The notes under the pieces: model-generated
Databases searched by the model: none
What the model was told of the DNA's origin: nothing
What the model saw: only the letters and a program-made list of their open reading frames with translations
Part shown: one piece after another, positions 20,034 to 29,029 of the stretch
Position numbering within the stretch: position 1 is the first letter of the stretch
Layout of the letters: each line of letters starts with the position of its first letter
Translations under genes and position numbers: made by a program
NCBI RefSeq assembly: GCF_011602085.1
Contig: NZ_JAAONY010000002.1
Coordinates: forward strand, 372,001 to 436,000
Direction: 5' to 3'
DNA from: Pseudoteredinibacter isoporae
Lineage (GTDB): Bacteria; Pseudomonadota; Gammaproteobacteria; Pseudomonadales; Cellvibrionaceae
Length of the DNA: 64,000 bases

Positions 20034-21833
20034 TTAAAAGGCGAAGTGCTCTTCATCCAATTCCATCAAATTACCCAGGCCAGCCTTAATGGTAATGGCC
20101 AGACTGTTGGTGCGCGGCAAAATACGCTCGAAGTAGAAACGCGCCGTGCTGATTTTTGCCTTGTAGAACGCTTCGTCAGTGGTACCTTCGGCCAGAGTTT
20201 CCTGGGCTTTCTTGGCGGCCAGCGCCCAGAAGTAACCCAGCATCGCGTAACCGGAGTACATCAGGTAATCCACGGAAGCCGCGCCAACTTCATCGGCATT
20301 TTCCATCGCTTTGCCACCGATGTGCATCGTTAACTCGCCCAGTTCTTTATTCACTTCATTCAATGGTGCAACGAATTCCTGCAAACCTTCAACATCAGCG
20401 TTGGCCTGGCAGAATTTGTGGACCATTTTGGTGTAACCCTTCAGCAGCTCGCCGCCTGAGCCCAATACTTTACGACCCAGCAAATCCAGAGCCTGAATTC
20501 CGGTTGTACCTTCGTACAACATGGAAATACGACAGTCACGAACGTTCTGCTCCATGCCCCACTCGGAAATGAAACCGTGGCCACCGAAACACTGCAAACC
20601 CAGGTTGGCGGCTTCAAAACCGGTTTCGGTCAGGAAGGCTTTGGCAATCGGCGTGATGAAAGACAACATATCGTCAGCGGCTTTGCGCTCGTCTTCATCT
20701 TCAGAGTGCTGCATGGTGTCAACCAGCTGGGCACCGTAGTAAATCATCATGCGACCGCCTTCTGCGAAGGCTTTCTGGGTCAACAGCATGCGGCGAACAT
20801 CCGGGTGAACAATGATTGGATCCGCTGGACCTTCAGGGTTTTTAACACCGGACAAAGAACGCATCTGCAAACGCTCACGAGCGTATTCCAGAGACTTTTG
20901 ATAACCCACTTCTGCATGCGCCAGACCCTGGATCGCTGTACCCAAACGCGCGGTATTCATAAAGGTGAACATCGCCATCAAGCCTTTGTTCGGCTCGCCA
21001 ATCAGGTAGCCTTTGGCGTTGTCGAAATTCATTACGCAAGTCGCGTTACCGTGAATGCCCATCTTGTGTTCGATAGAACCACAGTGCACACCGTTACGAT
21101 CCGCAACTTCGCCGTTCTCATTGAGGTTCATTTTTGGAACGATGAACAGGGAAATGCCTTTGGTGCCGGCAGGCGCATCCGGAAGGCGCGCCAGTACGAT
21201 GTGAACGATATTTTCGGCCATATCGTGCTCACCCGCAGAAATGAAGATCTTGGTGCCGCTTACTGCATAGCTGCCGTCAGCATTAGGCTCAGCCTTGGTG
21301 CGCAACATACCCAGATCGGTACCACAGTGAGGTTCGGTCAAGCACATGGTGCCGGTCCAGCTACCATCGATAAGCTTGGTCAGATAGGTCTGCTTCTGTT
21401 CTTCGTTACCATGCTCTTCCAGAGTGTTCTTGGCACCGTGGGAAAGGCCCGGATACATACCCCAGGACCAGTTTGCACAGCCTTTCATTTCAGACAGGAT
21501 GCTGCCCAAAGAACCTGGCAGGCCCTGGCCGCCGTAGTTAACATCGGCGGTCATGGATGGCCAACCGGCTTCAACATACTGCTGATAAGCTTCTTTAAAT
21601 CCAGTTGGAGTGGTCACAACACCGTCGTCCCACTTACAACCCTCTTCATCACCAACGCGGTTCAGGGGTGCCAATACGTTTTCACAGAACTTCGCGGATT
21701 CTTCCAGGATGGCAGAAACGACATCTTGCGTAGCATCTTCACAACCCGGCAGGGACTGGTAGTGAGCTGGGTAATCCAGCAGCTCGTTCATAACAAACTG
21801 CATATCGCGTAAAGGAGCTTTGTATTCGGCCAT
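20034..21833 (-). CDS. Acyl-CoA dehydrogenase (long form, about 600 aa)
   Basis: 599 residues. The N-terminal helical domain is followed by the FAD/substrate region (MCLTEPHCGTDLGMLRTKA, YAVSGTKIFISAGEHDMAENIVH) and the catalytic Glu segment SMLYEGTTGIQALDLLGRK near residue 435. An extra C-terminal domain of about 130 residues marks the larger class that includes FadE5-like enzymes. It performs the first, flavin-dependent step of beta-oxidation on longer acyl-CoAs. GAGGTTACC precedes the ATG. The short gap to the SCP2 gene implies an operon. Confidence 0.92.
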   Translation of the reverse strand: MAEYKAPLRDMQFVMNELLDYPAHYQSLPGCEDATQDVVSAILEESAKFCENVLAPLNRVGDEEGCKWDDGVVTTPTGFKEAYQQYVEAGWPSMTADVNYGGQGLPGSLGSILSEMKGCANWSWGMYPGLSHGAKNTLEEHGNEEQKQTYLTKLIDGSWTGTMCLTEPHCGTDLGMLRTKAEPNADGSYAVSGTKIFISAGEHDMAENIVHIVLARLPDAPAGTKGISLFIVPKMNLNENGEVADRNGVHCGSIEHKMGIHGNATCVMNFDNAKGYLIGEPNKGLMAMFTFMNTARLGTAIQGLAHAEVGYQKSLEYARERLQMRSLSGVKNPEGPADPIIVHPDVRRMLLTQKAFAEGGRMMIYYGAQLVDTMQHSEDEDERKAADDMLSFITPIAKAFLTETGFEAANLGLQCFGGHGFISEWGMEQNVRDCRISMLYEGTTGIQALDLLGRKVLGSGGELLKGYTKMVHKFCQANADVEGLQEFVAPLNEVNKELGELTMHIGGKAMENADEVGAASVDYLMYSGYAMLGYFWALAAKKAQETLAEGTTDEAFYKAKISTARFYFERILPRTNSLAITIKAGLGNLMELDEEHFAF

Positions 21834-22249
21834 GGTAACCTCGGTTAGGAATATATAGGGTTTCTATGGTGGGTGAGAATCGCCGATCACCCCATTTGCA
21901 ACAATAGCCAGATTGACCAGTTTGGCTGACAAATCGGGCCAGAAGTGACAGTGCGCCCCTACAGTGTAGTCCAGAACCGATACAGCGCGGATATGGCTTG
22001 AACACAACCTCGATCTAGCTTCGACACTCCCATAAAGAAACCATTAAAAGTGAAAGGCTTTACGGCACACACTAGGTATCTATTTGGAACACACAATATT
22101 AAGAATTGCCCCAAAAACTTCAAACGAGAATAAGACATCTACAACAAAGCCGAAAAAGCGAGGCAATAATGAGAAAGGCTTATAGATGACAGGCGCCGAT
22201 GTCGGCGCCCAGTAAAAATCAAAGGATATTGGCAGAGCCGAACAGCAAT
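21834..22249. other. Intergenic region upstream of acyl-CoA dehydrogenase
   Basis: About 415 bp between the acyl-CoA dehydrogenase start and the end of the AraC-type regulator gene, both on the minus strand. I see no gene. It holds a GC-rich hairpin, GGCGCCG-atgt-CGGCGCC, at 22192-22209, 40 bp beyond the AraC-family stop, which could end that transcript although it lacks a T-tract. No clear FadR- or PsrA-type operator was found. Confidence 0.5.
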
Positions 22250-23317
22250 TTATTTTGCTGGTTTATGATTGGCAAGTTGCTTGCGATAGTCTCCGGGCGT
22301 AACACCCGTCCACTTTTTAAAAGCTCTGAAAAACGCACTGCTTTCATCAAAACCCAAACGTTCGGCAATGCAGGCATTGTTCAAATCCGGACAACTTAAA
22401 TAATGGAACGCAGCTTCCATACGACACTCATCTTTCAGCTTTTGGTAAGACGTGTCTTCTGCCTGTAATTTACGACGCAAGGTCGTTACAGAAAGATTCA
22501 AACGCGATGCTACCTCTTCTGCACTCGGCATGGCATCACTGACGTCTTTGGAAAGAATCGCGCGCACCTTGGCCTTCAAACTGCGCTGGGCACTGTCGTT
22601 AATCACCAAATGATACGGACCGGAGCGCAGAAAATCGAAAAGGGTTTCGCGATTTTGCACCAGGGGATAATCCAGAAACTCTGCCGGAAATTCGAGAAGA
22701 TTTTCTTCCTGATCGAAATAAAGTTCTGCGGGATAACTTTCCGCCAGCACCTGAAATTCTTCCGGACAATTGAACGTAAAGCACAGAGCGCTGAGTGGAA
22801 TCTCCTGGCCAATCAACCAGCAGTTAAAGCGGTGCCACACTGCCATGGTAGTGCGAATCTTATCCGGGCTGGAATTGGCAATCAGCTCAGCGGCACCCTC
22901 GCCTTCGGGACCATTAATGCGACGCATCACCACCTGGGCTTTATCGCCATCTTCCTGCAAAGAGCCTCGCACAATAAAACCGCGGGCAACTTCACTGAAT
23001 TCTGCAGCTCGGTTAATCGCCTGACGCAGAGTATTACAAGACAGGACCGCATAACACAACATCCGGAAGGAACCGAGACGAACCTTGCCCGAGCTGATCA
23101 TACCGAACAGCTCATCTTGCATCACGATCATGACTTGCTGATACAGCTGCCCGTATTTTACCGCTGAAAAATACAGCGCATCGTCCAACTCCTGACGATC
23201 GATCGAAAGATCACTGAGCAAGCGATCGACATCACAACCTTTTTCCTTTGCCGCTTGCAATAATGCACGGGCATAAGCCGTTGGTACACAAGTAGTATCT
23301 GGGCTTCTCAAGCTCAA
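22250..23317 (-). CDS. AraC family transcriptional regulator
   Basis: 355 residues. The N-terminal ligand-binding domain of the arabinose-binding-type AraC subfamily (about residues 20-210) is followed by two C-terminal helix-turn-helix units: VASRLNLSVTTLRRKLQAE, and IAERLGFDESSAFFRAFKKWTGVTPGDYRKQ. Start is TTG at 23317 with AGAGGAATA in front; no ATG fits. It is upstream of, and on the same strand as, the acyl-CoA dehydrogenase gene. That makes it a candidate regulator of the lipid genes, but no operator was identified. Confidence 0.88.
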   Translation of the reverse strand: MSLRSPDTTCVPTAYARALLQAAKEKGCDVDRLLSDLSIDRQELDDALYFSAVKYGQLYQQVMIVMQDELFGMISSGKVRLGSFRMLCYAVLSCNTLRQAINRAAEFSEVARGFIVRGSLQEDGDKAQVVMRRINGPEGEGAAELIANSSPDKIRTTMAVWHRFNCWLIGQEIPLSALCFTFNCPEEFQVLAESYPAELYFDQEENLLEFPAEFLDYPLVQNRETLFDFLRSGPYHLVINDSAQRSLKAKVRAILSKDVSDAMPSAEEVASRLNLSVTTLRRKLQAEDTSYQKLKDECRMEAAFHYLSCPDLNNACIAERLGFDESSAFFRAFKKWTGVTPGDYRKQLANHKPAK

Positions 23318-23350
23318 TATTCCTCTGTAACAATGATCGATGTTCTGAAA

Positions 23351-23560
23351 TTAAAACAAGCGGCGAATCAGTTTGATCAGCAATACCGTGACCAAGGCTG
23401 CTGCCATAACTATAGCCAACAACAGCACCGTCATCAGGAAAAAATTTAGCGCTTTATCGACAGGCAAATCCCAACCAAATATTGCCCCGGCGATAAAGGC
23501 CAGCGAACCCAATAATAATGAAATAAACAGGGAACGTTTTTTAAAACCAACTTTAATCAT
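23351..23560 (-). CDS. Small two-helix membrane protein
   Basis: 69 residues with two predicted transmembrane helices (LFISLLLGSLAFIAGAIFGW and FFLMTVLLLAIVMAAALVTVLLI) and a basic C-terminal tail (KLIRRLF). ATG start. It lies 33 bp before the AraC-family start on the same strand and may be cotranscribed with it. No family recognised; inner-membrane location is inferred. Confidence 0.55.
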   Translation of the reverse strand: MIKVGFKKRSLFISLLLGSLAFIAGAIFGWDLPVDKALNFFLMTVLLLAIVMAAALVTVLLIKLIRRLF

Positions 23561-23685
23561 GTTGTCACTACAGTATCAATCTTGTCGCATTTCAGCCGTT
23601 TTCGACCGTATCGACTTTAAACAGCGGCCATTATAAGCCAAGTGCCGGCAATGGGTAAGCGCTGAAAAAGCCATTAAGCCTGTCT

Positions 23686-24582
23686 CTATTCAGGGAAAAA
23701 GCTGGCCAAAGCCAGAGCCACGCCCTCTTCATCGGAACTCGGACAAAGAAAATCCGCACAGGCTTGCACGTCAGCAACCGCGCTGCCCATCGCCACCCCC
23801 ACTCCGGCCCTTTGCAAAAAGACCTTATCCGAACCTGCATCACCAAAGGCCATCACCTGATGGGAGGCTAACTGATAGTGGTCAAGCAAACGATCAAAGG
23901 CGAGATGCTTATCCGCCGCCTTGGGAATCACACTGGCAAAACGCCAATCGGGGTATGAAGGCAGCTTTGCGTAGGCAAAATGCAGCTCGGGAAAACGCGC
24001 TTCCAGCTGTGGCAGAAAATCACTTTCCCTGGCGTCTTCACCCAGCAAAACTTTGATCCAGGGCGATTCTCCGCTCTTTGTCGCTTCCGGCTCTGCCCTC
24101 AAAAGCAAAGTTTCAATCACTTCCCGCTCAGGTTCGCAACGCAGCTGACGACTGTGCTCCGCAGTGATATGAGGTGCACATTGATGCGCCACATCAAGAA
24201 TAAAACGTTCACTGTCGTACAGTTCAAAATACAAACCCAGTTCCCGTGCCGCATAAAACAAATCTCGAGCATCATCATTCGCCAGACTGTGCCGGGTGAA
24301 CGTCTTATCGCTACTGGGCTGATAGATCAAACCACCGGTATAAAACAAACCGGTATCGACCAAGCCCAACTGCTCAAATAAAAACCGACACGCAAACGGC
24401 GGCCTTCCGGAAGCAATAGCCAGTGACAGACCTCGCTCACGTAATCGCTTCAACTGTTGTTGCAGTACGTCACTGAACTGCCCTGAGCTGTCGAGCAAGG
24501 TGCCGTCTACATCAAAGAAAATCAGCTTTGTCTCTTTGGCCGTATCAGGCTCAATCACGGACAACGGTTTCGGGTTTTGCAT
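23686..24582 (-). CDS. HAD-superfamily Cof-type phosphatase
   Basis: 298 residues from the ATG at 24582 (a TTG nine codons upstream is less likely). HAD motif I is IFFDVDGTLLDS, motif II SLAIASGRP, motif III the Lys in VIPKAADKHLAF, and motif IV MAFGDAGSDKVFLQRAGVGVAMGSA. The cap between motifs II and III is of type IIB, as in Cof/YidA proteins. It probably dephosphorylates small sugar phosphates or cofactors. Gene neighbours do not indicate a substrate. Confidence 0.85.
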   Translation of the reverse strand: MQNPKPLSVIEPDTAKETKLIFFDVDGTLLDSSGQFSDVLQQQLKRLRERGLSLAIASGRPPFACRFLFEQLGLVDTGLFYTGGLIYQPSSDKTFTRHSLANDDARDLFYAARELGLYFELYDSERFILDVAHQCAPHITAEHSRQLRCEPEREVIETLLLRAEPEATKSGESPWIKVLLGEDARESDFLPQLEARFPELHFAYAKLPSYPDWRFASVIPKAADKHLAFDRLLDHYQLASHQVMAFGDAGSDKVFLQRAGVGVAMGSAVADVQACADFLCPSSDEEGVALALASFFPE

Positions 24583-24764
24583 GGCAAATTCAATGATCAA
24601 AATGAACAATCGGAAATGAGTAACGAGAGAAAGCGATTATAACTTGAAACCGCTTCAATAGAGACCGGCACGCCCAAGACTATAATCATTATTTATACTC
24701 GCCTATAATCACAAGCGCAAAACCGAGCATAATCCCAAGGCTGCAAAACGAGACTGTATAAAAA

Positions 24765-25583
24765 GTGGACAAACCCAGCGCCGATAATATCTTTAGCCTG
24801 CCCAGCGATGTTCTCCACGATGACGAACCCGATCGCAAGTTTATCAATGCCCTGGCCCGAGGCCTGGATGTACTGCGTGCCTTTCAACCCGGTGATGGCT
24901 TTCTGGGTAATCAAGATATTGCCAAGCGCACAGGCCTACCAAAATCCAGCGTCTCCCGTCTCACCTACACTCTGACAAAACTTGGCTATCTGGTCTATTC
25001 CGAACGATTGGAAAAATACCAGCTCGGCAGCGGTGTGCTGGCATTGGGTTATGCGTTTACTGCGAACCTCGCCATCCGCCAACTTGCCAAGCCCTTGATG
25101 CAGGAACTGGCGAATAATACCGGTACCGCCGTTGGCCTGGCTGATCGTGATCGCCTGAAAATGATTTACCTGGAATACTGCGCGCCGGCCAACGTAATGA
25201 CTTTTCGTAATGAAGTTGGCGATCGGGTGCCACTGGCAAGTTCAGCATTGGGCAAAGCGTATCTCACGCTGCTCCCCCACAATGAACGTGAATATTTTTT
25301 GCACTACATTGAGAAGCGTAACCCCGACAACTGGCCGGTATTGCGCGATGGCATTATGGCCGCCATAGAGAGCTATCAGGAAAAGGGGTACTGCACCGGA
25401 TTTGGCTCATGGGATAAAGACATCAATGGCGTTTCCGTGCCCCTGCTGGTCGGCAATCAAATCTACAGCTTCAATGCCGGTGGCCCGGCCTATCGTCTGT
25501 CAACAGAATTTCTGGAAAATGAAGTCGCACCACAGCTGAAGCGCATGGTGCGAAATGTTGAAGCGACCCTGATTCGCTACTGA
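24765..25583 (+). CDS. IclR family transcriptional regulator
   Basis: 272 residues starting with GTG. The N-terminal winged helix is FLGNQDIAKRTGLPKSSVSRLTYTLTKLGYLVY at about residues 45-78, and the C-terminal IclR effector domain includes LPHNEREYF and GYCTGFGSWDKDINGVSVPLL. Some IclR proteins sense small organic acids or acyl intermediates. It is convergent with the thioesterase gene, and the palindrome at 26751 between the divergent thioesterase and acyl-CoA ligase genes is a likely operator. No strong ribosome binding site is visible, so expression may be low. Confidence 0.88.
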   Translation: MDKPSADNIFSLPSDVLHDDEPDRKFINALARGLDVLRAFQPGDGFLGNQDIAKRTGLPKSSVSRLTYTLTKLGYLVYSERLEKYQLGSGVLALGYAFTANLAIRQLAKPLMQELANNTGTAVGLADRDRLKMIYLEYCAPANVMTFRNEVGDRVPLASSALGKAYLTLLPHNEREYFLHYIEKRNPDNWPVLRDGIMAAIESYQEKGYCTGFGSWDKDINGVSVPLLVGNQIYSFNAGGPAYRLSTEFLENEVAPQLKRMVRNVEATLIRY

Positions 25584-25647
25584 GTTCATTAGCAGACAAG
25601 TTACACATTGAACCACACTTGCCCACCACACCCTCCAAGCAATACGC

Positions 25648-26535
25648 TCAATAGGTTTTACTGCCGCTCCCGGGGCGTTTGAAATCACCGGGATCATCCG
25701 CCCAGGCTGCGGCTTCTTGCGGGATTCTCGGCACCGCAGATTGACGACATAAAGCCACCAGATTTCCCTCGCTGTCCCACAACTCACCCTGCTCTTCCAG
25801 GATACCACCGTGGATTTTTCGCGTGTTGAACAAACAGGCAATATGCCCCGGCGCTGCCGGTTGTAATACTTGAACGGTCATATCTACAGTAGGAATCCAG
25901 CCAACCTTACCGCTTCGCATAGCAACTGCCCTTGGAAACGCATCCGCAAAAACAATCAGGTTCAGTGCATCATTCGGTCGATTATCTGCCATCGCGATCC
26001 ACCCTCCATTGCTCATGCGGTCACTGCCACCGCCTGGCCAGTAGTCGGCACAATCTGGAAAAAAGCGAGCATCGACCCGGTCACGAAAACTGGCATTAGC
26101 GCCGGTCACCGGTACGCAATGATCAAGCTCAGCCAGACTTGGGCGTTCCCCCTGAAAATGGCTCACCCCCCGGGGCTTGTGCATGTCCGAATACACCACC
26201 GAAGCCTGGGCGCATACCTGACCACCCTGTTGCAACTCAATTGTGGTTTGGGCCAAACGGCCACCTTCGCGTAACACCCTGACCTCAATTTCGGCATCAG
26301 TGGGCTCGGCGGCCTGGATAAATTGAGTCGTTGAGGAAACGGGATCTGGATGATTCGGCAGAGACAGGCGGCCGGCTTTGGCCAGCAAAGCGGCCATATA
26401 CCCGCCATTCGGCGCATTGCCAAACGACCAGCGATCACTGACGTTCAGGGAATAACGAAAAAGGCCCTCACCCTCCTCGATCAATTGCATATGGCTATCG
26501 CGATCAAGCTCAAATTGTGCCGGTGAGACATTCAC
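25648..26535 (-). CDS. Acyl-CoA thioesterase, double-hotdog (TesB-like)
   Basis: 295 residues from GTG at 26535, which has AAGGAG nine bases upstream; a longer TTG reading from 26565 is possible. Two hotdog repeats are visible: the first with WSFGNAPNGGYMAALLAKA and the second with WIAMADNRPNDALNLIVFADAFPRA and TVDMTVQVLQPAAPGHI. This is the thioesterase superfamily found beside acyl-CoA ligases. It would release free acids from acyl-CoAs. It is divergent from the acyl-CoA ligase gene at 26864 and shares the IclR-like operator region with it. Confidence 0.82.
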   Translation of the reverse strand: MNVSPAQFELDRDSHMQLIEEGEGLFRYSLNVSDRWSFGNAPNGGYMAALLAKAGRLSLPNHPDPVSSTTQFIQAAEPTDAEIEVRVLREGGRLAQTTIELQQGGQVCAQASVVYSDMHKPRGVSHFQGERPSLAELDHCVPVTGANASFRDRVDARFFPDCADYWPGGGSDRMSNGGWIAMADNRPNDALNLIVFADAFPRAVAMRSGKVGWIPTVDMTVQVLQPAAPGHIACLFNTRKIHGGILEEQGELWDSEGNLVALCRQSAVPRIPQEAAAWADDPGDFKRPGSGSKTY

Positions 26536-26750
26536 CCCTGGTTTCTCCTTAGCGCTTGTTCCCAACTGAATTATTCGCTTCTCTTTCGAAGCTCTTTTTA
26601 ATAACTCTTTTTTCTATTGCAGTCTCTTTGCAAGTCACTTTTAGCCAATTATTTAGCGCCTTTAAAAGCACTTTTTACAGCTTTGCCAGAGTTTTGCGTA
26701 GCTTGAGCTAACAAGGGGAACGGAATAATAAAAACCGGATCATAAAACAA

Positions 26751-26769
26751 TGTTCCGCACAGTGGAACA
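26751..26769. promoter_or_regulatory. Inverted repeat, probable IclR-type operator
   Basis: TGTTCC-gcacagt-GGAACA has 6-bp perfect arms and a 7-bp spacer, in the 328-bp gap between the divergent thioesterase and acyl-CoA ligase genes. The form resembles operators of IclR-family regulators, and an IclR gene lies about 1.2 kb away. Confidence 0.6.
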
Positions 26770-26863
26770 AAAAACCAGACAGTGGTATAAAAACCCCGAG
26801 CTGTCCACCGAGCAATGAAAAGCTGGTCATTAAAGCAACAATAATTGATAAAGAGGCGACACT

Positions 26864-28732
26864 ATGAGCAAGCTACAATCCGTAGCCGATGTACTCACCC
26901 TGGAAGATACCCTGGAATTTGAAAAGGTCCCTGTTGAGCAACGCTACCCTTGGAGCAATACCTACGACATCTTTCAGCAATCCTGTCGCGATTACGCCAG
27001 TGACAAGGTGATGGAATTTCTGCCGACAGGGGTGAAAGACGATATCGCCATCCCGGTTACTTACGAACAGCTTCTGGCTCGCCTTCACCAAACCGCCAAT
27101 TTATTTCATGGGCTCGGCGTAAACAGCAAAGACGCCGTTTCCATTATGCTGCCCACTCTGCCCCATACTATCTACGCCATCTGGGGGGCACAGTGCGCTG
27201 GTATTGCAAGCCCACTGAACCCGCTGCTGGAACCTCGTCATATTTCAGAGATCATTGAAGTCACCGGCTCCAAGGTATTTGTCGCCATGGCACCTATGCC
27301 ATCGGCCCCTCATCTGTGGGAAACCACCAAAGCGGTTCTGGAATTAAGCCCCCAGATTGAGCACCTGGTGTTGATTTCCCTACCGGGTATTACCGATTCC
27401 ATACCCGATGGCCTAAACGTTACCGTCACCGATTTTAATCAGCAGCTGGAAGAGCAAAACCCGGCCAGTCTTGATAGCGGCCGTGAATTCAAGGGCGAAG
27501 ATATTGCCTGTTATATGCACACGGGCGGTACCACTGGCCGTCCGAAAGTTGCTCAGATCAGCCAGGCCAATTTCGCCTTTATCGCCCAGTTTTATAAAGA
27601 CCGAGTCAGCGATCGCCCTCGTGAAAATGTGTTTGCTGCTCTACCCATGTTCCATATTTATGGTTTGATGGTTTCGGGAATCGGCGCCATAGCGGCGGGA
27701 CTGAACATTGTCATTATGACGCCAAGCGGCTTCCGCAACCCCAATGTGATCGAAAACTTCTGGCACCATATTGAACGCTTTCAATTCAGCGCTTTCCCTT
27801 GTGTGCCAACAATTTTGTCACTGATTTACGAAGTGCCCGTGGGCGATTGTGATATCAGTTGCCTGAATGAAGTTCTGAGCGGTGCAGCACCGCTGCCCAT
27901 TCAACTGAAGAAAAATTTTGAAGAGCGTTTCGACTGCACCATTCTCAATGGCTACGGCATGACCGAAACCACCGTCATGCTCTCCGTAACCAGTTCAAAA
28001 CAACCCCCACCGGCGGGCGCAACCGGTCTACGAATTCCCTACGCGGAGCGTATCATAGGCCATGTTGACGGCAATAAACTGGTGCGCCGTTGCGAGCCCG
28101 GAGAAGCCGGCGTGGTTCTCAGTCGCGGGCCAAATATTTTTGTTGGCTATATGGAAGACAGTGACAACGAAAAAGCCTGGGTGGATGGCTGGTTCAATAC
28201 CGGTGATCTGGGCTATGAAGATGAACACGGCTTCCTCTATCTGACTGGGCGAGCCAAGGACCTGATTATTCGTGGCGGCCACAATATCGACCCCGTGATC
28301 ATTGAAGACCCTCTGCTCAAGCACCCCAGCGTTGCTCAAGCCGTTGCGGTTGGCCAACCTGATGACTACGCCGGCGAACTGCCCGTGGTGTACATTACCG
28401 TACATCCCGGTGCTGAGTACGATGAAGAGGAATTGATGGCCTTCGCCGCCGATACCATCTCCGAACGCGCTGCCGTGCCCAAACGCATTACGGTATTGGA
28501 TGAAATTCCATTGACCGCAGTGGGTAAAATCTTCAAGCCTGAGCTGCGCCGCATGGCCACTGAAACGGTGTTATTGGAGCGTTTGGCCGAGCTGGGTATC
28601 CAGGCCCGAGTGGAATGCATTCACGATACCGAGAAAGGATTGACCACCAGCATAGAGGTCGCGGAGGCTTCGCGTGTTAAAGAACTGGAGGAAGCCTTAC
28701 AGGGCTTTGCCCTGAGCATCAGCATTCGATAG
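26864..28732 (+). CDS. Acyl-CoA synthetase (AMP-forming)
   Basis: 622 residues with the adenylate-forming core: P-loop CYMHTGGTTGRPKVAQISQ near residue 220, NGYGMTETTVML, WFNTGDLGYEDEHGFLYLTGRAKDLIIRGGHNIDPVIIED, and the catalytic Lys in TAVGKIFKPELRR. A C-terminal extension of about 70 residues follows the usual end of the fold. It resembles ligases for medium-chain or branched acids; the substrate is not evident. GAGGCGACACT precedes the ATG. Confidence 0.88.
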   Translation: MSKLQSVADVLTLEDTLEFEKVPVEQRYPWSNTYDIFQQSCRDYASDKVMEFLPTGVKDDIAIPVTYEQLLARLHQTANLFHGLGVNSKDAVSIMLPTLPHTIYAIWGAQCAGIASPLNPLLEPRHISEIIEVTGSKVFVAMAPMPSAPHLWETTKAVLELSPQIEHLVLISLPGITDSIPDGLNVTVTDFNQQLEEQNPASLDSGREFKGEDIACYMHTGGTTGRPKVAQISQANFAFIAQFYKDRVSDRPRENVFAALPMFHIYGLMVSGIGAIAAGLNIVIMTPSGFRNPNVIENFWHHIERFQFSAFPCVPTILSLIYEVPVGDCDISCLNEVLSGAAPLPIQLKKNFEERFDCTILNGYGMTETTVMLSVTSSKQPPPAGATGLRIPYAERIIGHVDGNKLVRRCEPGEAGVVLSRGPNIFVGYMEDSDNEKAWVDGWFNTGDLGYEDEHGFLYLTGRAKDLIIRGGHNIDPVIIEDPLLKHPSVAQAVAVGQPDDYAGELPVVYITVHPGAEYDEEELMAFAADTISERAAVPKRITVLDEIPLTAVGKIFKPELRRMATETVLLERLAELGIQARVECIHDTEKGLTTSIEVAEASRVKELEEALQGFALSISIR

Positions 28733-29029
28733 CCGTCCACCAGCGATCACCGGCTGTTTTGATTTGCAGGAAGTTTTTATTTGAGGAAAGACAGCTTGAA
28801 ATACTATGACAGGCCAACGGCTTGTCATAAAATTATCACCCTGCGATTTATACACTGAGACAGGCCTGCGAGCCTGTTGATGCCGGGGTCCGAACCCGAG
28901 CTGTTCGAACCTTTAAGTCCGGGCCCTGCCCGGCACTCCACAGAATTAAATCCGTAAAGGCATGCCATTTTAGTTACACATAAAGTAAAATGGCGCGCTA
29001 TACCCAAGAACCCCCAGCAGGAGTTTTTC
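28733..29029. other. Intergenic region with tRNA-like dyads
   Basis: About 300 bp without a gene. It contains a hairpin TATGACA-ggccaacggct-TGTCATA at about 28805-28827, then ACAGGC-ctgcga-GCCTGT near 28860-28877, and a nested structure from 28881 to 28935: outer TGCCGGG/CCCGGCA, inner GGGT-ccg-AACCC and CCGGG-ccctg-CCCGG, followed by CTCCA. A minus-strand frame here (28825-29139) is not a credible gene. AGGAG precedes the ATG of the next gene. Confidence 0.45.

Noticed and set aside
20577-21812. 411-codon plus-strand frame opposite the acyl-CoA dehydrogenase
   Set aside because: Antisense shadow of a well-supported enzyme; composition is His/Gln-rich and unlike a real protein.
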